Shown here: positions 44,201 through 54,504 of the stretch, one piece after another
Layout: every line of letters starts with the position of its first letter
How positions within the stretch are numbered: the stretch's first letter is position 1
Assembly: GCA_036924085.1 (NCBI GenBank)
Contig: JAVGWX010000011.1
Coordinates: 28,634,817-28,698,816 of the forward strand
Direction: 5' to 3'
Length of the DNA stretch: 64,000 bases
Origin: Ariolimax columbianus
Taxonomy: Eukaryota; Mollusca; Gastropoda; Stylommatophora; Arionidae
Position numbers and translations under genes: made by a program
The notes under the pieces: generated by a model
What the model saw: the letters and a program-made list of their open reading frames with translations, nothing else
The model's database searches: none
Told to the model about the DNA's origin: nothing

Positions 44201-46716
44201 TTAGGGTTTCTGAGGCAGGGTTTGTGAGGCAGTTAGGGTTTCTGAGGCAGTTAGGGTTTCTGAGGCAGTGTTTCTGAGACAGGGTTTCTGAGGCAGTTAG
44301 GGTTTCTGAGGCAGTTAGGGTTTCTGAGGCAGTTAAGTTTTCTGGAGTAGTTAGAGTTTCTGAGGCAGGGTTTTTGAGACAGTTAGGGTTTCTGAGGCAG
44401 TTAGGGTTTCTGAGGCAGTTAGGGTTTCTGAGGCAGTTAGGGTTTCTGAGGCAGTTAGGGTTTCTGAGGCAGGGTTTCTGAGGCAGTTAGGGTTTGTGAG
44501 GCAGTTAGGGTTTGTGAGGCAGTTAGGGTTTCTGAGGCAGTTAGGGTTTCTGAGGCAGTTAGGGTTTCTGAGGCAGTTAGGGTTTCTGAGGCAGGCAGGG
44601 TTTCTGAGGCAGTTAGGGTTTGTGAGGCAGTTAGGGTTTGTGAGGCAGTTAGGGTTTCTGAGGCAGGGTTTTTGAGGCAGTTAGGGTCTCTGAGGCAGAG
44701 TATCTGAGGCAGTAAGGGTTTCTGAGGCAGATTTCTGAGGCAGTTAAGGTTTCTGAGGCAGTTAGGGTTTCTGAGGCAGTTAGGGGTTCTGAGGCAGTTA
44801 GGGTTTCTGAGGCAGTTAAGGTTTCTGAGACAGTTAGGGTTTCTGAGGCAGTTAAGGTTTCTGAGGCAGTTAGGATTTCTGAGGCAGTTAGGGTTTCTGA
44901 GGCAGTTAGGGTTTCTGAGGCAGGGTTTCTGAGGCAGTTAAGGTTTCTGAGGCAGTTAGGGTTTCTGATGCAGTTAGGGTTTCTGAGGCAGGGTTTCTGA
45001 GGCAGTTAAGGTTTCTGAGGCAGTTAGGGTTTCTGATGCAGTTAGGGTTTCTGAGGTAGGGTTTCTGAGGCAGTTACGGTTTCTGAGGCAGTTAGGCTTT
45101 CTGAGGCAGTTAGGGTTTCTGATGCAGTTAGGGTTTCTGAGACAGAGTTTCTGAGGCAGTAAGGGTTTCTGAGGCAGGGTTTCTTATGCAGTTAGGGTTT
45201 CTGAAGCAGTAAGGGTTTCTGAGGCAGTTAGGGGTTCTGAGGCAGGGTTTCTGATGCAGTTAGGGTTTCTGAGGCAGTTAGGGTTTCTGAGGCAGAGTTT
45301 CTGAGGCAGTTAGCGTTTCTGAGGCAGTTAGGGTTTCTGAGGCAGTTAGGGTTTCTGAGGCAGGGTTTCTGAGGCAGTTAGGGTTTCTGAGGCAGTTAGG
45401 GTTTCTGAGGCAGTGTTTCTGAGACAGGGTTTCTGAGGCAGTTAGGGTTTCTGAGGCAGTTAGGGTTTCTGAGGCAGTTAAGTTTTCTGAAGCAGTTAGA
45501 GTTTCTGAGGCAGGGTTTTTGAGACAGTTAGGGTTTCTGAGGCAGTTAGGGTTTCTGAGGCAGTTAGGGTTTCTGAGGCAGTTAGGGTTTCTGAGGCAGG
45601 GTTTCTGAGGCAGGGTTTCTGAGGCAGTTAGGGTTTGGGAGGCAGTTAGGGTTTCTGAGGCAGGGTTTTTGAGGCAGTTAGGGTCTCTGAGGCAGAGTAT
45701 CTGAGGCAGTAAGGGTTTCTGAGGCAGATTTCTGAGGCAGTTAAGGTTTCTGAGGCAGTTAGGGTTTCTGAGGCAGTTAGGGGTTCTGAGGCAGTTAGGG
45801 TTTCTGAGGCAGTTAAGGTTTCTGAGGCAGTTAGGGTTTCTGAGGCAGTTAAGGTTTCTGAGGCAGTTAGGTTTTCTGAGGCAGTTAGGGTTTCTGAGGC
45901 AGTTAGGGTTTCTGAGGCAGGGTTTCTGAGGCAGTTAAGGTTTCTGAGGCAGTTAGGGTTTCTGATGCAGTTAGGGTTTCTGAGGCAGGGTTTCTGAGGC
46001 AGTTAAGGTTTCTGAGGCAGTTAGGGTTTCTGATGCAGTTAGGGTTTCTGAGGCAGGGTTTCTGAGGCAGTTACGGTTTCTGAGGCAGTTAGGGTTTCTG
46101 AGGCAGTTAGGGTTTCTGATGCAGTTAGGGTTTCTGAGGCAGTTAGGGTTTCTGAGGCAGTTAAGGTTTCTGAGGCAGTTAGGGTTTCTGATGCAGTTAG
46201 GGTTTCTGAGGCAGGGTTTCTGAGGCAGTTACGGTTTCTGAGGCAGTTAGGGTTTCTGAGGCAGTTAGGGTTTCTGAGGCAGTTAGGGTTTCTGAGGCAG
46301 TTAGGGTTTCTGAGGCAGTTAGGGTTTGTGAGGCAGTTAGGATTAATGAGGCAGGGTTTCTGAGGCAGTTAGGGTTTCTGAGGCAGTTAGGGTTTCTGAG
46401 GCAGGGTTTCTGAGGCAGTTAGGGTCTCTGAGGCAGAGTTTCTGAGGCAGTAAGGGTTTCTGAGGCAGGGTTTCTGATGCAGTTATGGTTTCTGAGGCAG
46501 TTAGGGTTTCTGAGGCAGTTAGGGTTTATGAGGCAGGGTTTCTGAGGCAGGGTTTCTGAGGTAATTAGGGTTTCTGAGGCAGTTAGGGTTTCTGAGGCAG
46601 TTAGCGTTTCTGAGGCAGTTAGGGTTTCTGAGGCAGTTAGGGGTTCTGAGGCAGTTAGGATTTCTGAGGCAGTTAGGGTTTCTGAGGCAGGGTTTCTGAG
46701 GCAGTTAGGGTTTCTG
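35206..46716. repeat. 11.5-kb minisatellite with TTAGGG-containing 18-bp unit
   Basis: The basic unit is CAGTTAGGGTTTCTGAGG (18 bp), interspersed with a 14-bp form lacking TTAG (CAGGGTTTCTGAGG). There are several hundred units. Variants such as AAGGTTTC, GGGGTTC and GATGCAG recur in fixed order, making higher-order blocks. One block near 38.6-41.1 kb is repeated near 42.7-45.1 kb at an offset of 4,075 bp. It lies wholly within intron 3. Confidence 0.98.
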
Positions 46717-46719
46717 AGG

Positions 46720-47290
46720 CAGTGTGTTTTACTTCTGTTTATCTTCAGAAGAACAGTTTTGATGACCCCATATTAGGTCGTTGAAGGTTGTTGAACTTCC
46801 TCATTTGTATGAGTGATGATATAGAAATTAAATTCCGTTCCGGAAAAGTAACTTAACAATTCAAGAAGACGAAGGAAATTATAATAGAGAGCAACTATAA
46901 TATTGTAAAACAGAAAGAAATGACAGCATGTGATAGATGAAACTGTTTAGAGGAAACAGTAAAAAGCGACATTTGAGAGCAAGAAACCAAATTGACAACA
47001 TGTGATGAAGGAAACTGTTGAAAACAAGAAGCAAAAAGTGACAACATGGGAGACAGATTAAAGCTTGTCATCGTGTTCCGGCTAGTAGTCCATCAATAAT
47101 TAATACCGGCATTACCTGTGATGAAGATCTGCCCGTCAATCGAACTGTACAATGTGACAGAAACAACAGAAAATGTAACAATTAAATTATCTCCCCCTTT
47201 CTGCTTCTCTCCCTTGCCTCACATTGACACACACCCCCCTCACCCATCTACCATCTTCCACCTTCCTCAACCCATACCTGCATAAGTATA
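46720..47290. other. Unassigned sequence with short imperfect repeats
   Basis: A few GACA(G/A)CATGTGAT-type phrases recur between 46920 and 47050. No coding feature. Confidence 0.4.
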
Positions 47291-47294
47291 AGTT

Positions 47295-47700
47295 TAATGT
47301 TGTTTTAAAGATACAATCAAAAACTTACATTAAAGATACAATCAAACACTTACATTGAAAATACAATTAAACAGTTACATTGAAGATACAATCAAATACG
47401 TACATTAAAAATACAATAAAACACTTACATTGAAGATGCAATAAAACACTTACATTGAAGATACAATAAAACACTTATATTAAAGATACAATAAAACACT
47501 TACATTGAAGATACGATAAAAAACTTACATTGAAGATACAATAAAACACTTACATTGAAGATACAATAAAACACTTATATTAAAGATATAATAAAACATT
47601 TACATTGAAGATACAATAAAAAACTTACATTGAATATACAATCAAAAACGTACATTCAAGATACAATAAAACACTTACATTGATGATAAAATAAAACAAA
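47295..47700. repeat. Minisatellite, 25-bp unit, about 16 copies
   Basis: ACATTGAAGATACAATAAAA plus CACTT recurs, A-rich on the plus strand. Confidence 0.95.
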
Positions 47701-47714
47701 TTACATTATAATTC

Positions 47715-48060
47715 TATTGTTCGCAGCGTAGACAAATTAATGCAATCATGATTGGAGAAATACAAGTTCACAATTTTACATATCTGACAAACCAGAACAA
47801 ATGATGATGGAAATTTAGAAGATCGCAACAGTGAAAATGGCCTTCAGAGAACAACAGATATTGCTAACCTCAAAGAATATCAGGAAAGGCTGGAGAAAAA
47901 GACTAATAACTATTCATGTATAGCCAATTACAATATTTGGATCGCTAGCAAAGAAGGATGGAAACAAATCTGAAAGTATTTGAAATGTGGTACTACCGTA
48001 GAATGGAACCACTGAGATGGAGAGAAAGAAGATCCGATAACAATGTTCTCACTGAGATCT
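47715..48060 (+). mobile_element. RTE-like LINE, decayed reverse transcriptase tail
   Basis: Across stops one can read VHNFTYL, TIVKMAFRE-like and LKVFEMWYYRRME, the F.YL...I and the FEM.C.RR.LRI motifs of RTE-like tails. It leads directly into the 67/62-bp array, whose unit carries the next motif (DRVKWRDML). Confidence 0.75.
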
Positions 48061-48905
48061 TGGGACTGATCAAATGGAGAGACATGCTCAGACAACCTTA
48101 CGTCTCAGGACTGATCAACCAGAGGATAGGGTCAAATGGAGAGACATGCTCAGACAATCTTACAACCAGTCTCAGGACTGATCAACCAGAGGATAGGGTC
48201 AAATGGAGAGACATGCTCAGACAATCTTACAACCAGTCTCAGGACTGATCAACCAGAGGATAGGGTCAAATGGAGAGACATGCTCAGACAACCTTACGTC
48301 TCAGGACTGATCAACCAGAGGATAGGGTCAAATGGAGAGACATGCTCAGACAATCTTACAACCAGTCTCAGGACTGATCAACCAGAGGATAGGGTCAAAT
48401 GGAGAGCCATGCTCAGACAATCTTACAACCAGTCTCAGGACTGATCAACCAGAGGATAGGGTCAAATGGAGAGACATGCTCAGACAACCTTACGTCTCAG
48501 GACTGATCAACCAGAGGATAGGGTCAAATGGAGAGACATGCTCAGACAATCTTACAACCAGTCTCAGGACTGACCAACCAGAGGATAGGGTCAAATGGAG
48601 AGACATGCTCAGACAACCTTACGTCTCAGGACTGATTAACCAGAGGATAGGGTAAAATGGAGAGACATGCTCAGACAATCTTACAACCAGTCTCAGGACT
48701 GACCAACCAGAGGATAGGGTCAAATGGAGAGACATGCTCAGACAACCTTACGTCTCAGGACTGACCAACCAGAGGATAGGGTCAAATGGAGAGACATGCT
48801 CAGACAATCTTACAACCAGTCTCAGGACTGACCAACCAGAGGATAGGGTCAAATGGAGAGACATGCTCAGACAACCTTACGTCTCAGGACTGACCAACCA
48901 GATGA
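48060..48905. repeat. Minisatellite from LINE 3' end, 67-bp and 62-bp units
   Basis: ACATGCTCAGACAATCTTAC plus ..CCAGAGGATAGGGTCAAATG.. recurs about 13 times. Two lengths, 67 bp and 62 bp (five bases lost in the AACCAGTCTC part), are mixed. Each unit encodes PEDRVKWRDMLRQ, the C-terminal motif of the adjacent RTE-like LINE. A second array of the same unit lies at 57115-57905. Confidence 0.95.
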
Positions 48906-48977
48906 TGATGTTGATGATATGTATAGTACGATTAACTCCCTTACATAATGTTTTTATTCTCTTGTCCAACAATCTAG

Positions 48978-49162
48978 GTTTCACACCCCAAGAGGTCATA
49001 CAGCGTAGATGTGTCCAATACATCTCCATTTAAGGTTCTCTTCTCTGGCCCAGTTACCTTTTTGTCGAGGTACCTCTTTGTGCGACCAGATTTCAACCTG
49101 CTACACGGCAGACACATACGACCGTCGGGTGAAATGGTTGTGGCCTGGTCAGAACCGTTCAG
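48978..49162 (+). CDS. WS/DGAT-type acyltransferase, fourth coding exon
   Basis: 61 codons plus two bases. Acceptor CCAACAATCTAG|G, donor CAG|GTATGT (a perfect match to consensus). It is phase 0 at the start, matching exon 3. It reads KVLFSGPVTFLSRYLFV, then LLHG and GEMVVAWSEPFR. This fits the family segment in which a variable loop ends in L.G...G...V.W...(P/L), just before the NDV-containing strand. The next exon should start with one base completing a codon and encode that strand. I do not find it in the window. Confidence 0.85.
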
Positions 49163-49424
49163 GTATGTACTACTTATGGTTAATGGTAGTCAATGCATTC
49201 TTATAGTAGAGACACTGTCGTCAGAAATGAATTGCTAAAAGATGTTTTGTGTCAGGTCGCAGCTTTGACCAAGTTTCCGTGAGCAGTTTCCGTCCCCGCC
49301 GTCCTGCCTTCAATAATTTGTACACATTCACACCTGCGTTGACTAGAGCGTATTGAGACCGGGGATCCAACCCATTCTCTATGCCCAAAGAGACAAGCAC
49401 TACCCAATCCTTTACTTAGACCCA

Positions 49425-50040
49425 AGTGGTAGCAGACGTCCGGCAACAAGAGAAATTTGGTCCATGTTACACTCGGGTGATCAGACGTCTGACAACAAGA
49501 GAACATTTAGTCCATGTTACACTCAGGGTGTACAGACGTCCGACAACAAGATGACATTTAGTCCATGTTACACTCAGGGGGAGCAGACGTCCGACAACAA
49601 GATGACATTTACTCCATGTTACACTCAGGGGGAGCAGACGTCCGACAACAAGATGACATTTAGTCCATGTTACACTCAGGGGAAGCAGACGTCCGACAAC
49701 AAGATGCCATTTAGTCCATGTTACACTCAGGGGGAGCAGACGTCCGACAACAAGATGACATTTATTCCATGTTACACTCAGGGTGATCAGACGTCCAACA
49801 ACAAGATGACATTTAGTCCATGTTACACTCAGGGGGAGCAGACGTCCGACAACAAGATGACATTTACTCCATGTTACACTCAGTGGGAGCAGACGTCCGA
49901 CAACAAGATGACATTTAGTCCATGTTACACTCAGTGGGAGCAGACGTCCGACAACAAGATGACATTTAGTCCAGGTTACACTCAGGATGTACAGACGTCC
50001 GACAACAAGATGACATTTACTTCATGTTACATTCAGTCTC
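49425..50040. repeat. Minisatellite, 51-bp unit, about 11 copies, open frame
   Basis: AGACGTCCGACAACAAGATG plus ACATTTAGTCCATGTTACAC recurs every 51 bp. The plus frame remains open for 242 codons (49353-50081), giving the 17-residue repeat GEQTSDNKMTFSPCYTQ. It begins about 260 bp after exon 4. No start context or homology supports a protein. Confidence 0.94.
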
Positions 50041-50044
50041 GTAC

Positions 50045-50590
50045 TGTTCTCAAATCTAGTTCAGACTGTTCTCTATTCTAGTGTCAGACTGTTAAACAAT
50101 CTCAAATCTAAGTTGCAGCTGGAGCATGGGCGTTTAGGGCATAGGAGATGGACTGGTGACTCAATTAACAAAGGTTGCCTGAATTGGTACCAAGACCAAT
50201 CACCGGTTCGACTCTAGGTCGACAAAGGAAACGAGGGATTTAGGTAGAAGACTTTGTCTGGTACAGGGGTAAATGTTCGGATCTGAGGTGGGGGTACAGA
50301 GCTGACCACTCTGTCGTTCAGAAATGTGCGTAGATGGGGGTGGTGACAGTCTGATGCTTCCACGGCTGGCTATGACGTTTAGAGTTACAGTGATTCGATG
50401 ATAGTCAATCAATAACAATTAGTTGAGGGTATTTCCAAATTAGAATAATGGCTACGAGACAACCAACAGAAGACGATTGGACAGCCATGTTGTTGCTTGA
50501 GACTATACAATATTCTGCAATGATGAACTTAGGAGACTGGCTAGGAGGAGTCTAAGAGGGAGTGACTTTGCAGGGTGACTGTATCTTCAT
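50045..50590. other. Unassigned sequence
   Basis: No feature beyond a TCTAGTTCAGACTGTTCT phrase near 50055 that resembles the 51.4-52.1-kb array unit. Confidence 0.4.
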
Positions 50591-50665
50591 ACTTAACTTA
50601 ACTTAAGGTATTTATACTGGTTTAGAAGACCCTGCAGAGTCTGTATACAACCAGTTACATCTCGA
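50590..50665 (-). mobile_element. CR1/L2-like LINE, 3' terminal scrap
   Basis: TTAACTTAACTTAAGG, then TATACTGGTTTAGAAGACCC and a GTATACAACCAGTTACAT block match the 3' ends at 3936 and 52500. Only the terminus is present. Confidence 0.65.
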
Positions 50666-50669
50666 GTTT

Positions 50670-51098
50670 TGGCCAGTCGCTCAATATGTGTTTATGTTAG
50701 ACACCCTGTGAACAGTAAGAGATTTGAATGTGTGTTGTACGTGCAGGACACCTCGTGAACGGTGCGTGATCTAATTACATATGAATGTAGAGATTCGTCT
50801 GAGTATGCGAAGTGATCTATGTAATCAATCGTGAGGACGAGTTTGTTGATTATGTGTGAGCGTACAGATTCGCGTGAATACGTGAAGTGATCTAAGTATT
50901 TGTGAACGCACAGATCGCCTGGCTGTAAGGGATCTGATGTGAGAATACAGATTCGTCTGAGTATATAATCTGATCGCAAGGACGAGTTTGCGATTGTGTG
51001 CTGAGTGTGCAGATAGGGGAGGGCAACGGCAAGAGCTTGGGAACCATAGATCTCCGAGGAAACATCAAACGCTAGTGCTTGAAACCTCTTCTTATTGT

Positions 51099-51100
<2 letters not shown>
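50670..51100. other. Unassigned sequence with short imperfect repeats
   Basis: Phrases such as CAGATTCG(T/C)(C/G)TGA and GTGAAGTGATCTA(T/A)GTA recur at irregular spacing. No gene. Confidence 0.4.

Positions 51101-51102
<2 letters not shown>

Positions 51103-51177
<75 letters not shown>
51103..51177. repeat. (TA)n microsatellite
   Basis: About 37 uninterrupted TA units. Confidence 0.98.
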
Positions 51178-51181
<4 letters not shown>

Positions 51182-51354
51182 TAATTAGTTTGTATGTACT
51201 TTGCTTTTTGTTGATATTACTGTTATTAAATGATATTATTTTCTTTTACGGTCGGGATAGTGTTTACTGTGTTACTTACTGTGTGAAGTCGTGTCGTGGT
51301 GTAGATATATGTTGCAACTCTTTAAATAAGTAACCCGCTCAGCTAAACCTAGAC

Positions 51355-52095
51355 TCTGCCACATCTAGTCTCGGACTGTTCTCAAATCTAGTCTCGGAAT
51401 GCTCACATCTAGTCTCAGACTGTCCTTAAATCTAATCTCAGACAGCTCACATCTAGTCTCAGACTGTTCTCAAATCTAGTCTCAGACTGCTCAAATCAAC
51501 TCTCGGACTGCTCACATCTAGTCTCACACTGTTCTCACATCTAGTCTCTGACTGTTCTCAAATCTAGTCTCTGACTGTTCTCTAAGCTAGTCTCAGACTG
51601 CTCAAATCAACTCTCGGACTGCTCACATCTAGTCTCACACTGTTCTCACATCTAGTCTCTGACTGTTCTCAAATCTAGTCTCAGACTGCTCAAATCAACT
51701 CTCGGACTGCTCACATCTAGTCTCACACTGTTCTCACATCTAGTCTCTGACTGTTCTCAAACCTAGTCTCTGACTGTTCTCTAAGCTAGTCTCTGACTGT
51801 TCTCAAATCTAGTCTCAGTCTGATCAAATCTAGTCTCAGCCTGCTCACAAATCTAGTCTCAGACTGCACGCAAATCTAGTCTCAGACTGCTCACAAATAT
51901 AGTCTCAGACTGCTCACAAATGTAGTCTCAGACTGCACACATCCAGTCTCAGACTGCTCACAAATATAGTCTCAGACTGCTCATAAATATAGTCTCAGAC
52001 TGCTCACAAATCTAGTCTCTGACTGCTCACAAATCTATTTTCGAACTGCTCTCAAGTCTATTTTCGAACTGCTCTCAAATCTAATTTTGACTATA
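51355..52095. repeat. Minisatellite, about 22-24-bp unit with higher-order blocks
   Basis: The unit is TCTAGTCTCAGACTGCTCAC plus AAA. Between about 51480 and 51770 a block of several variant units (with CAAATCAACTCTCGGACTGC) is repeated three times. Each unit carries GTCT and AGAC as an inverted pair, AGTCTCAGACT. Confidence 0.94.
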
Positions 52096-52389
52096 TCTAT
52101 GTTCTCTCTGTTTTTCTTTGCTGCTCTGCTTTTCGCCGGCAATCCTCTGTGTTGTCTGAAGCAAAAGTACGCTTTATTCAACCACATAGCATCTCTGGTT
52201 ATCACAATGTACGTGAGTTATTAAGTCATTAATATACACGCAGGGACAAACCACTGGCTTATAAAATTCCAGGTCTGTCCTCAAAATGGACCACTCTGGT
52301 CTTTCTGCCTTGCTTGTTGTCTCGTTAAATATGCATAAAGACCGTTTAATTCTCATTGGTCAGCGTTCTCTCAGTCCCGAATGAAGCGG

Positions 52390-52495
52390 GTCGTGGTGGT
52401 AGCGCAGGAGTTAGTGCACTAACTGTCTAGTCAAACTTTCAGGATTTAATCCCCAGTTGGTGTGGGATTGTTATCCTATCGCAAAAGGGTCTTAC
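52390..52495 (+). repeat. tRNA-like SINE (family S3)
   Basis: A-box-like GGTAGCGCAGGAGTTAGTGC and B-box-like GGATTTAATCCCC with tRNA-like spacing, then a short tail that runs into a LINE 3' end at 52498. SINEs often share the 3' end of a partner LINE; whether that is so here is open, since the LINE lies in the opposite orientation. Confidence 0.5.
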
Positions 52496-52497
52496 CT

Positions 52498-53290
52498 TAA
52501 CTTAACGTCTCTATACTGGTTTTGAAGACTCTTCAGAGTCTGTATACAACCAGTTTCTTTTACATCTTCTTGGTCTAAAAACTGTTCTCATTCAATCAAT
52601 TTCTGACAACATTAATTGGCCATGATTACTCTATTTCCTGTGGCAATGCACTCCAAGAATTCACCACTTTCTGACTATCTGATTAACAAAATATTTCCTA
52701 ATATCCAATCTGGACCTTTCTTTAATCAATTTGAAACTGATTCCTCTTGTTCTTGTAGGCGACGGTTTGATTTAAAAAAACAAAACAACAACTTGTTTTA
52801 GTCTAATTTATCATTTCCGTTGATTTTTCTCGTGTAAACCTGTATTAAGTCACCTCGAATTCATCTTTATTCTAGACAATGTAGGCCGGTTTTTCTAAGA
52901 TTTTCCTCATAACTGTAATTTTGGAATCCCAATATCAGTTTTGTCGATCTTCTTTGTATCCTTTCCAACATTTTGATATCCCATCTATGGTAAAGACCTG
53001 TACACAGTACTCCAATCTAGGTCTAACTAATGCTTTATTCAGTTCAATAATTACTTCCTAGTTCTTATGTTTAACATTTCTTCTTATGCTACCTAACATT
53101 GCATTTGCCTTTTTCACTGCTACCTGGACCTGCTCACTCACGTTACCTGTATAATCTATTATAATCCCTAGGTCCTCTTCCTTTTCTATCTTTCTAATAG
53201 TGTTCCCTCCCATTATGTAATTATGTTCCACATTGGATCTACTCATGTGGATGACTGTACATGTATCTACATCAAACTCCATGTGCCTGC
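52498..53290 (-). mobile_element. CR1/L2-like LINE, longest 3' fragment
   Basis: On the minus strand the reading starts near 53282 (EFDVDTCTVIHMSRSN, then KEEDLGIIID and KKANAMLGSIRRN) and continues, with breaks, through the LVRP.LEYC-equivalent region to the AAGTTAAG 3' end at 52498. These are the motifs after the FADD box of CR1/L2-like reverse transcriptases. The domain core is absent. Confidence 0.85.
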
Positions 53291-53299
53291 TGTCGAGTC

Positions 53300-53970
53300 A
53301 GCCAAACTGAGTATCTGAACAATCTGGGAAGTAAAGTCGCCCGGCGTGATGCTGACCACATCGTCCACTATGTGTCGCGGGTCATCACATAAAATGGTCT
53401 TAGCACCATATGTACTAGACGCCGCATGGCGTGAAACGGGATATTTACTTTACAATAATTTCTCATTGGTTCACCTGTATATTTTGTATGTGTTTTGTCC
53501 TCTGACTTAACCAGTCTTTGATCGCGTAAACTAGTCACTAGCCAGTCCATTCCTCGGGTCTCCAGATGACTCCTTCCTGTCTATTGTTTAAGTGTAATTC
53601 AATCCCAGGGGAGCTTAGGCCTTCAGTCTATACACGGAAAGTGGACACAAGCTAACACGTGTGTATCTGTTAAAGTTTCTAAAGGATGGAAAACCCAGCT
53701 TAACACTCAGCATTCTTAGTCGCTTCTTACAACATGCCTGGTAGGTTGCGGTGTTACCAACTTTTGCTCCACTCGGGCTTGTTTAGTTCATTTACCCCTG
53801 AATACTCTGCTTCTGTGCACATTTGTTCTTGCAATGATAATCTGCTACATTTGTTCTTGCAATGATAATCTGCTACTAGGAAGTAAAGGTATATTTAAAA
53901 ATTTAGGAATACTTGGTTTGGAGAAATTGTAGGTATAAAATGACAAATACTCAAGTGAGTATATCGGTTC
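53300..53970. other. Unassigned sequence
   Basis: A 29-bp direct duplication lies at 53819-53878 (ACATTTGTTCTTGCAATGAT). Otherwise nothing supported. Confidence 0.45.
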
Positions 53971-53974
53971 TATA

Positions 53975-54300
53975 GTCTTAGTCTTAGTCGACCTGTCCTT
54001 CTACAGGGTTAGATGCCCCTGTGTAGGTCCCACCTCTGAAGTGAGCTGGATGTAGTCGGAGAAGGATTTAATGCTTAGCGGGCTAGGCTCGAGCAGCTTT
54101 TTGCTCTGCTGCGTCTGGAAATGTGCAGTGGAGGGTCGTTAACAGATGCGCGAATCCATCTTAATAGACTCAGACACTTGAGCAAAGTAGACCTGCAACC
54201 CGTTAGGCGCCATCTATGACGCTCTTAACAAACCACCTAACAATGACCGGTGTTATGTCATGTCACACAGTTAGTCGCCTCTTACGACATGCTCTCTCTT
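53975..54300 (+). repeat. Dispersed repeat family B, most complete copy
   Basis: It runs from TCTTAGTCTTAGTCGACCTG through GATGCCCCTGTG, AGCAAAGTAGACCTGCAACC and GGCGCCATCTATGACGCTC to a TTAGTCGCCTCTTACGACAT end. That last motif is common in molluscan repeats as far as I know, which is one reason for my organism guess. Confidence 0.7.
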
Positions 54301-54354
54301 GGGCAGTGGTGCTATTCTTGTCCTTGTCATGCTCAAAGACCCCTGCGGTCTACT

Positions 54355-54500
54355 ATGGTCCGGCTCTACGGTTTGTAACAAAACTTACAAGCCAGTAAAT
54401 CGGCTATACAATATGCAGCAAAAAACTTACAAGCCAAACTCGGCTCTATGGTATGAAACAAAAACTGACATGCCAGTATATCAGCTCTGCGGAGTAAATC
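54355..54500. repeat. Short tandem repeat, about 50-bp unit, three copies
   Basis: AACTTACAAGCCA and CGGCT(A/C)TA(C/T) phrases recur three times with substitutions. Confidence 0.7.
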
Positions 54501-54504
54501 TGTT

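Larger units (their letters stand above)
27127..48977 (+). other. Intron 3 of the acyltransferase gene (21,851 bp)
   Basis: Bounded by GTAACA and CCAACAATCTAG, phase 0 on both sides. About 16.5 kb of it is tandem repeat (3.3-kb, 0.6-kb, 11.5-kb, 0.4-kb and 0.85-kb arrays). No further exon was recognised inside, but one missing small exon cannot be excluded. Confidence 0.7.

Noticed and set aside
35206..46716. CRISPR-like array of regularly spaced repeats
   Set aside because: Units are contiguous with no unique spacers, in a eukaryotic intron. The same applies to the other arrays.
35206..46716. Chromosome end or relic of a telomere fusion
   Set aside because: TTAGGG is part of an 18-bp unit, never tandem by itself, and gene exons lie on both sides.
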